A stretch of DNA of 5,132 bases from Geminicoccaceae bacterium (lineage in GTDB: Bacteria; Pseudomonadota; Alphaproteobacteria; Geminicoccales; Geminicoccaceae): contig JAGREZ010000457.1 in assembly GCA_020446285.1 (NCBI GenBank), forward strand, positions 4,805 to 9,936, in the 5' to 3' direction. Under the pieces are notes generated by a model. It was not told the origin of the DNA. It ran no database searches and saw only the letters and a program-made list of their open reading frames with translations. A program made the position numbers and the translations under genes. Below, in pieces: positions 1 to 4,497 of the stretch; the first letter of the stretch is position 1, and each line of letters starts with the position of its first letter.

Positions 1-137
1 TTGGCGATGATGACCACGAGCGGCAGGAGATAATACGCCGCGAAGAGGACAAGACACCCATAGACGAAGAGCTTCGCCGAGATGCGTTTGGCACCGCTGG
101 AGGTGGCATAAGGGTCGTAGGTGGCAACTTCAGCCAT
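1..137 (-). CDS. ABC transporter permease, MalG/GtsC type (N-terminal fragment)
   Basis: Only the first 45 codons are inside the window; the gene continues past position 1. The ATG at 137-135 is supported by a GGGGAG Shine-Dalgarno motif 7 nt upstream, inside the end of the preceding permease gene, with which it overlaps by 8 nt. The translation begins MAEVATYDPYATSS, a short polar cytoplasmic tail, then has a first membrane segment at about residues 23-45 containing AAYYLLPLVVIIA. That is the usual start of the second inner-membrane permease of CUT1 sugar importers, whose first helix carries a similar LLPL motif. The family assignment rests on this helix and on position directly after a MalF-type gene. 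The conserved EAA cytoplasmic loop would lie outside the window. The product should pair with the upstream permease to form the transmembrane channel. Confidence 0.82.
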   Translation of the reverse strand, partial: MAEVATYDPYATSSGAKRISAKLFVYGCLVLFAAYYLLPLVVIIA

Positions 138-1065
138 TCATCCGCTCCCCGCGCCGGCTCCAGAGCGTCCAGAGGACATAGGGCACGACCACGACAGCCA
201 GTGCCAGAAGGATCATGATGGCGGCAGCCGCACCCTCGGCGATCTGGCCGCGCTGGAACATGAAATCGTAGACCACGATGGCCGGCATGGTCGTGGCGAT
301 GCCCGGACCGCCGCCGGTGAGTGCCACCACGAGATCGAAGGTCTTGATGGCGAACTGCAGGAGAATGACCAGCACGGCGAGGAAGATGGGGCGGATCGCC
401 GGCAGCACGATGCGCATGTAGATGCGTGTCAGGCTGGCACCGTCGATCTGCGCCGCCTTGATGAGATCCTGTTCGACCGAGCGCAGACCGGCGAGAAAGA
501 GCGCCATGGCGAAGCCGGAAGCGTGCCAGATGCCGGTGATGACGACGGTGTAGAGGGCGAGGTTGCGGTCGGTGATCCAGGCGAAGGCGAAACTCTCGAA
601 GCCGAGCCCGCGCACGAAGGTTTCGATGCCGGAGGTGGGATTGAACAGCCAGTTCCAGACCGTGCCGGTGACCACGAAGGAGACGGCGAGCGGGTAGAGA
701 TAGATCGTCCGCCAGACGGATTCACCGCGCACCCGCTGGTCGATCATGACCGCGAGGAAGAGACCCACCGCCATCGAGCCGATGACATAGAGCACGCTGA
801 AGATGAAGAGATTGTTATAGGCGACGTTCCAGCGGCGGTTCTGCCACAAGGAGACGTAATGTTCGAAGCCGACGAATTCGTAACTCGGCAGGAGGGAGGA
901 GTTGGACAGTGAGATATAGATCGTCCAAGCCGAGAAAACGAAGATGTATACAAAGCTGCACAGCAGCGACGGTGCGAGAATGAGCTGCGGCGCCCAGTCA
1001 CTGAGCTTCGCCCGCCAGCCCGCGGGCGGTGCCGTATTCGTCATGGTATTGTTGGCGACCGACAT
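130..1065 (-). CDS. ABC transporter permease, MalF/GtsB type
   Basis: This 311-residue inner-membrane protein fits the first permease of a CUT1 carbohydrate importer. Six hydrophobic segments can be read at about residues 27-52, 84-108, 119-140, 169-193, 224-247 and 276-300, with a longer periplasmic loop after the first. The cytoplasmic EAA loop that docks on the ATPase is at about 203-222 and reads KAAQIDGAS followed by LTRIYMRIVLP. The core AA..DGA.......I.LP is kept, although the first Glu is Lys. The segment LTGGGPG (249-255), followed by an AT...P..VYDFMF stretch, is typical of MalF-like permeases. The start at 1065 is preceded only by a weak GGATGG motif 4 nt away; Met8 is a less likely alternative. 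The gene follows the binding-protein gene after a 57-nt gap carrying a strong hairpin and overlaps the next permease by 8 nt. The substrate cannot be read from this subunit. Confidence 0.92.
   Translation of the reverse strand: MSVANNTMTNTAPPAGWRAKLSDWAPQLILAPSLLCSFVYIFVFSAWTIYISLSNSSLLPSYEFVGFEHYVSLWQNRRWNVAYNNLFIFSVLYVIGSMAVGLFLAVMIDQRVRGESVWRTIYLYPLAVSFVVTGTVWNWLFNPTSGIETFVRGLGFESFAFAWITDRNLALYTVVITGIWHASGFAMALFLAGLRSVEQDLIKAAQIDGASLTRIYMRIVLPAIRPIFLAVLVILLQFAIKTFDLVVALTGGGPGIATTMPAIVVYDFMFQRGQIAEGAAAAIMILLALAVVVVPYVLWTLWSRRGERMNG
138..150 (-). promoter_or_regulatory. Ribosome binding site of the second permease gene
   Basis: GGGGAG lies at 150-145, with a 7-nt spacer to the ATG at 137. 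It lies within the last codons of the upstream permease gene. It sets the start of the second permease and the 8-nt overlap between the two genes, which suggests translational coupling so that the two permeases are made in equal amounts. Confidence 0.6.
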
Positions 1066-1089
1066 GGATCCATCCGGGCGAGAGGAGTG

Positions 1090-1116
1090 CCGGGGCCGGT
1101 GACGGACCGGCCCCGG
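1090..1116 (-). promoter_or_regulatory. Strong intercistronic stem-loop between binding-protein and permease genes
   Basis: On the transcribed strand CCGGGGCCGGT and ACCGGCCCCGG form a perfect 11-bp stem with a 5-nt loop. The stem begins 6 nt after the TAG of the binding-protein gene and ends 24 nt before the ATG of the permease gene. The bases that follow are CACUCCUCUCG, not a U-tract, so this is not a classic intrinsic terminator. In many binding-protein-dependent operons, malE-malF being the best known, a stem-loop at this junction protects the upstream mRNA from 3'-to-5' decay or attenuates downstream expression. I infer the same role here: more binding protein than permease. Confidence 0.7.
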
Positions 1117-1122
1117 GCGTTT

Positions 1123-2379
1123 CTACATCTCGGCTTCGACGGCATCCGCCATCAGATTGGCCGCTTCTTCCGGTGACATTTCCGGCGTGTTCACGAACTC
1201 GGTGATGGTTTCCATCATCGCCGCGCGGAATTTCTGCGCGACGGTCATGTTGTGCGCCATCGAGCGGACGAGCGTGCCTTCCTCGATGGATTTCGCGAGA
1301 TCTTCCTGACTCTTCACCTGACAGGGGGTGAAGCCCTGGCTCATGTCGACATCCATGCGCGCCGGGATCGAGCCCTTGGCCTGATTGAAGATCGTCTGGA
1401 ACTCCGGCGAGAGGATCAGGCTGGCGAGCAGGGTCTGCCCCTCGACATAGTCGGGCTCCGTCTGCTCGAAGAAGACGATGGAATCGGCGTTGAGGATATA
1501 GCCCGTGCCGCCCCAGTCGACCGGTGCCTGCTCGCAGAGATAGTCCGTGCCCTCGACCTGATTGTTGGCATTGAGCGTGCCGATCGCCCAGTCGCCCATG
1601 AAGAAGAAGACGGCCTCGTCATTGTTCATCATCGCCAGCGAGGCATCCCACGGACGGCCCGGATTGCCGGGATCCATCCAGTTCACCATCTTCCTGAGCT
1701 GGGCAAACGCATCGATCATGCCCTGGCTGCGCATGACCTCGGGGTCGGCCTCGGTGAATGCCTTGCGGTAGAGGTCGATATCCATGCCGTAGACCACCGA
1801 ATCGAAGGTCGTGGCATCGGTCCAGTCGAACGAGCCATGGGCGATGCAGATGAGCCCGGCGGCCTCGGCCTTTTCACAGGCGGCGTTGAATTCCTCCCAG
1901 GTCTTCGGCATCCCGGCGATGCCGGCCTGTTCCATTGCCGCGACACTCGCCCACATCCAGTTGACGCGGTGAATGTTCATCGGTGCCGCAACCCAGGAAC
2001 CCGCCGGCTTCATCACCGCGATGAGCTCCGGTGCGACCACGTCATCCCAGCCTTCGGCGGCCGCGAGCTCGTCGAGATTGGCGGTCATGCCGGTCTCGTT
2101 CCACTCGGCGATTTCCGGTCCCTTGAGCTGAACGGCGGGCGGTGCGTTGCCGGCGACCACATCGGCGCGAAGCTTGGCGAGCGTGTTGGCGGTGTGACCC
2201 GCGATCGAGGTCTGTTCCCAGGTGCCACCCCGGGCCTCGAACATCTCGCCGAGCTTGGCGATGGCAGCGGCGTCCGAGCCCACGTCCCACTGGTGCAGCA
2301 TGTTCGTTTTTGGCTCCGCCAGCGCCGTGCCGGCGAACGCCACCACACAAGCTGCGGCAACGGCCGAAAATCTCATCAT
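1123..2379 (-). CDS. ABC transporter periplasmic substrate-binding protein, CUT1 / GtsA-like
   Basis: This 418-residue secreted protein has a Sec signal peptide: a short Met-Met-Arg start, a hydrophobic core over residues 4-18 and an ALA cleavage site at 19-21, leaving a mature protein starting Glu-Pro-Lys. The mature part has the features of extracellular solute-binding family 1 and resembles glucose/mannose-binding GtsA-type proteins. These include VVAGNAPPAVQLKGP (74-88), APMNIHRVNWMW (132-143), AHGSFDWTDATTFD (180-193), GRPWD (241-245), MGDWAIG (261-267) and KGSIPAR (335-341). Trp residues at 141, 143, 186, 244 and 264 fit an aromatic-lined carbohydrate pocket. Cys282 and Cys353 could form a disulfide. 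AGGGAG at 2395-2390, 10 nt upstream, supports the first of two adjacent Met codons. It heads the importer genes, after a 109-bp gap that may hold its own promoter. A sugar or glycoside ligand is inferred from the family; the true ligand is unknown. Confidence 0.9.
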   Translation of the reverse strand: MMRFSAVAAACVVAFAGTALAEPKTNMLHQWDVGSDAAAIAKLGEMFEARGGTWEQTSIAGHTANTLAKLRADVVAGNAPPAVQLKGPEIAEWNETGMTANLDELAAAEGWDDVVAPELIAVMKPAGSWVAAPMNIHRVNWMWASVAAMEQAGIAGMPKTWEEFNAACEKAEAAGLICIAHGSFDWTDATTFDSVVYGMDIDLYRKAFTEADPEVMRSQGMIDAFAQLRKMVNWMDPGNPGRPWDASLAMMNNDEAVFFFMGDWAIGTLNANNQVEGTDYLCEQAPVDWGGTGYILNADSIVFFEQTEPDYVEGQTLLASLILSPEFQTIFNQAKGSIPARMDVDMSQGFTPCQVKSQEDLAKSIEEGTLVRSMAHNMTVAQKFRAAMMETITEFVNTPEMSPEEAANLMADAVEAEM

Positions 2380-2395
2380 TGCAGTATCACTCCCT
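2380..2395 (-). promoter_or_regulatory. Ribosome binding site of the binding-protein gene
   Basis: AGGGAG at 2395-2390 stands 10 nt before the first ATG (2379-2377) and 13 nt before the second (2376-2374), which favours the first. One arm of the 10-bp inverted repeat ends only 3 nt upstream of it, so an RNA stem formed by that repeat would sit right beside the site. Confidence 0.6.
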
Positions 2396-2406
2396 GTTGG
2401 TACGGC

Positions 2407-2428
2407 TCATGACAACCGCTTGTCGTGA
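2407..2428. promoter_or_regulatory. Near-palindromic candidate operator
   Basis: The 22-bp element reads TCATGACAA, CCGC, TTGTCGTGA on the plus strand. Its 9-bp arms match at eight of nine positions, including a perfect GACAA/TTGTC core. It lies immediately downstream of a weak promoter-like pair read on the minus strand and upstream of the binding-protein gene. This is a typical place for a repressor operator, of the size bound by dimeric regulators. No regulator gene is in the window, so the identity of the binding protein is open. The element may instead act as a small RNA hairpin. Confidence 0.35.
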
Positions 2429-2457
2429 AGACTACAGCCTATGTTCGTGAAGGTCGA
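2429..2457 (-). promoter_or_regulatory. Weak possible sigma-70-type promoter for the ABC transporter genes
   Basis: On the minus strand TCGACC (2457-2452; four of six matches to TTGACA) is followed after 17 nt by TAGTCT (2434-2429; three of six matches to TATAAT). The spacing is ideal but the boxes are poor. The candidate is worth listing because the near-palindrome starts at the next base, where the transcription start would fall, and because the gap lies between two functional blocks. Read-through from the upstream genes is an equally good explanation for expression of the importer. Confidence 0.22.
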
Positions 2458-2488
2458 GCCGTACCGTGCGGGGACCGGACGCCGCGTC

Positions 2489-3730
2489 TCACTCATCCGT
2501 CTCCCCCGCCTCGTACAATGCTGCCTTGCCCAGCCGGTCGAGGCAGAGTTCGGCTGTCCAGGGGAGCATGAGGGAACCGCAGCGGCTGTCGCGGTAGATA
2601 CGTTCCAGCGGCAGGTTCTTCAGCATGGACTGGCCGCCGCAGGTACGAATCGCGAGGCGGGCGAGATCGTTGGCGTTTTCCATGACCGTATATTGCGTCG
2701 CCCAGGCACGCATCACCTGCTCCTTCGACGGATCCGGCCCGGCATCGTTCAGCGCCTGCGCCCAGAGCGCCCTGGTCTGTTCGAGCCTGATGGTCATCTC
2801 GGCCACGGCGATCTGCTTGGTCGGATACATGCGCCGCCTGACCGGAGGCATGCCTGCAACCTCGCCGCGCAGATAGGCGATGGTGAAATCGTATGCAGCC
2901 TGGGCGAGACCCATATAGGCGGGGGTCAGCGTCATGAACATGTGCGGCCAGCGGTTGGCAGCCTGGTAGTAGGTGCCGGGTGGCATGAGCTGCGCCTCGT
3001 CGGGAACGAACACATCCCTGAAGACGAGGTTGCGTGATACGGTACCGCGCATGCCGAGCGGATCCCACGGACCCTCGACCGAGACGCCGTCCGCATCGGC
3101 GGGGATGGCCATGTAGAGCGTGTCGCGGCGACGAAGATCCTCACCCTCCTGTTCCAGAGTGCAGAGCACGCCGTAATAGTCGGCATGGCCGGAGAGCGAG
3201 GCGAAGATCTTCCTGCCATTGATGACAAAGCCGCCATCCACCTTCCTCGCCCGCGTGCCGAACGCAGCGGCACCCGCAGCGGCGGCACCGCCTTCGGAGA
3301 AGGGCTGGGCGAAGATCGCGCCGTCATTGACGATGCGGCCATAGTGGATGGCGCGGCGGGCTTCGTGCGCAGCCCGGTCTTCTGTGCTCATGTCGAGATC
3401 GTCGGCGAGCGCGCCGGTCCACAGGCACGAGCAGACATGCATGTTCCAGGTGAGCGCCGTCGCCCCGCAGGCCCGGCCGATCTCGGCGCCGGCCATCATG
3501 TAGGTGCGATAATCGCCGCCGAGGCCGCCATGTTCCTTCGGTATGCAGATGGCGAGCAGGCCGACCTCGTGCATGTCGCGATAATTGCCGGTGGGGAAGG
3601 TGGCATCGCGATCATGGGCGGCGGCGCGTTCGGAAAAGGTCGGATAGAGGGCGCGGGCGCGCTCGATGATGGCGGCGGCATCGGCGTCGAGGCCGAAGGC
3701 GGCGGGATCGAAGATGGGTTTCCTGTTCAT
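2489..3730 (-). CDS. Acyl-CoA-dehydrogenase-fold flavoprotein lacking the usual catalytic Glu
   Basis: This 413-residue cytoplasmic protein has the full length and domain order of the acyl-CoA dehydrogenase superfamily. The N-terminal helical domain is at about 15-130, with HDRDATFP (39-46) and GLLAICIPKEHGGLGGDY (57-74). The beta domain is at about 138-245, with FAQPFSEGG (140-148), VDGGFVINGRKIFASLSGHADYY (164-186) and DPLGMRGT (223-230). The C-terminal helical domain has MGLAQAAYDFTIAYL (273-287), RTCGGQ (362-367) and PLERIYRDSR (374-383). The Glu of the MCAD-type YEGT motif is replaced, since this region reads SLMLPWTAE (386-394). The alternative Glu used by isovaleryl- and long-chain enzymes aligns with about Met264. 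Ordinary CoA-ester dehydrogenation is therefore doubtful. Oxygenase relatives with this fold (DszC-like, group D) also lack that Glu, so a flavin-dependent monooxygenase is one possibility. An Ala-rich stretch occupies 149-156. The ATG overlaps the hydrolase stop (ATGA) and has GGGAG 8 nt upstream. FAD/FMN use is inferred from the family. Confidence 0.82.
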   Translation of the reverse strand: MNRKPIFDPAAFGLDADAAAIIERARALYPTFSERAAAHDRDATFPTGNYRDMHEVGLLAICIPKEHGGLGGDYRTYMMAGAEIGRACGATALTWNMHVCSCLWTGALADDLDMSTEDRAAHEARRAIHYGRIVNDGAIFAQPFSEGGAAAAGAAAFGTRARKVDGGFVINGRKIFASLSGHADYYGVLCTLEQEGEDLRRRDTLYMAIPADADGVSVEGPWDPLGMRGTVSRNLVFRDVFVPDEAQLMPPGTYYQAANRWPHMFMTLTPAYMGLAQAAYDFTIAYLRGEVAGMPPVRRRMYPTKQIAVAEMTIRLEQTRALWAQALNDAGPDPSKEQVMRAWATQYTVMENANDLARLAIRTCGGQSMLKNLPLERIYRDSRCGSLMLPWTAELCLDRLGKAALYEAGETDE

Positions 3731-4497
3731 GGATCCTGCTCCCGTTCATCGAGAAAGGTACCGGCGAGGGCATTGAACGCGCGGGGTTGTTCGAGATGAA
3801 GGAGATGCCCGGCGCGGCGGACCACGGCGAACTGCGCGCCTTCGATGCGGTTCGCCATTTTCTCCATCATCGTTGTGGGGGCGGTGCGGTCGGCCTCGCC
3901 GGCGATCAGAAAGGCGGGTGTCCGGCAGGTGGCGAGCGCGTCGCGCCGGTCGAAGGTGAGGAGGCAGTCGAGCACGGCACGGTAGGTGGCCTCGGGTACC
4001 GCGCGCATGGCGGCGAGGGCGTGGCGCACGCCTTCGGGATCGGCATGGGTGCTCACGAGCGTGGTCAGAAGTGCACTCGCGAGATCGTGCATGGTGATAC
4101 CGGCATCCAGCGGAGCGAGGCGCTCGGCGAGGAACCGCTCGCGAAAGGACGGATCGCGGCCGCCAAAGGCCGGACTGGTCGCCGCGAGGATCATCGAGCG
4201 GACGGTTTCGGGACGGGTGGCGGCAATCTCCTGGGCGATCATGCCGCCGATGGAATGGCCGAGCAGATGAGCCTCGCCCACGCCGGCATCCGCCAGATCC
4301 GAAAGCAGTGTCCGCGCAAGGGCCGGAAAGGAAAGCGGCTCGACGAGCGGCCGTCCGGCATAGCCCGGCATGTTCCAGGCAAGGCAGCGGAAGCGGCTGG
4401 AGAATGCCTCGATCTGCGGACGGAAGCTCTCGCCATTGCCGCCGATGCCGTGCAGCAGAACCAGTGGCGGTCCCTTGCCCTCATCGACGAAGCTCAT
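3727..4497 (-). CDS. Alpha/beta-hydrolase, enol-lactonase / NicD-like context
   Basis: This 256-residue cytoplasmic hydrolase has a clear alpha/beta-hydrolase fold. The oxyanion-hole motif LLHGIGG is at 14-20, the nucleophile elbow GHSIGG at 80-85 (Ser82), the acid in AGEADRTAP at 199-207 (Asp203) and the base in AGHLLHLEQP at 229-238 (His231). The lid region, about 110-175, is helical. The overall look is closest to the 3-oxoadipate enol-lactonase/esterase group. In this position, after a NicX-like dioxygenase, the expected role would be deformylation of N-formylmaleamate or hydrolysis of a similar ring-cleavage product. However, Pseudomonas NicD is, as I recall, thought to take its acid from after strand 6, whereas here the acid is at the canonical later position. 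The protein starts very close to strand 3, shorter than most relatives, but the ATG has GGAGGA 6 nt upstream and an ATGA overlap with the preceding gene. It overlaps the next gene by 4 nt. The substrate is inferred from context only. Confidence 0.88.
   Translation of the reverse strand: MSFVDEGKGPPLVLLHGIGGNGESFRPQIEAFSSRFRCLAWNMPGYAGRPLVEPLSFPALARTLLSDLADAGVGEAHLLGHSIGGMIAQEIAATRPETVRSMILAATSPAFGGRDPSFRERFLAERLAPLDAGITMHDLASALLTTLVSTHADPEGVRHALAAMRAVPEATYRAVLDCLLTFDRRDALATCRTPAFLIAGEADRTAPTTMMEKMANRIEGAQFAVVRRAGHLLHLEQPRAFNALAGTFLDEREQDP

Larger units (their letters stand above)
2399..2465. repeat. Perfect 10-bp inverted repeat with 47-nt spacer
   Basis: GGTACGGCTC at 2399-2408 and its exact reverse complement GAGCCGTACC at 2456-2465 flank a 47-nt spacer. 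Pairing stops at both ends, so the arms are exactly 10 bp. The repeat lies wholly within the 109-bp gap between the flavoprotein and binding-protein genes. In minus-strand RNA it could close a larger structure just upstream of the Shine-Dalgarno motif; in DNA the arms could be paired protein-binding half-sites. No U-tract follows, so a simple terminator is unlikely. Confidence 0.6.

Noticed and set aside
121..912. Plus-strand open frame (263 codons) opposite the MalF-type permease
   Set aside because: It is a shadow of the permease gene: a highly charged Glu/Asp/His/Gly-rich product without a domain, and the opposing strand has six membrane helices and an EAA loop.
1066..1071. GGATCC directly before the ATG of both the MalF-type permease (1066-1071) and flavoprotein (3731-3736) genes, as a shared regulatory box
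   Set aside because: It is only six bases, partly explained by Shine-Dalgarno-like GGA at this spacing in the flavoprotein leader, and is absent before the other starts. Coincidence is the simpler view.
1090..1116. Hairpin as a rho-independent terminator of the binding-protein gene
   Set aside because: The minus-strand sequence after the stem is CACTCCTCTCG, with no T-run, and the permease genes of the same importer follow directly.
1252..2412. Long plus-strand open frame (386 codons) opposite the binding-protein gene
   Set aside because: It is fully antisense to a gene with clear family motifs and encodes a His/Asp/Gly/Arg-rich sequence with no recognisable domain. Such frames are expected opposite GC-rich-third-position codons.
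2399..2465. Inverted repeat as the ends of a small mobile element
   Set aside because: The enclosed 47 nt encode nothing, I see no flanking target duplication and no transposase is nearby. A regulatory or RNA-structure role fits better.
2441..3037. Plus-strand open frame starting in the intergenic gap (198 codons)
   Set aside because: It runs antisense into the flavoprotein gene, I see no convincing Shine-Dalgarno for it and its product has no recognisable domain.
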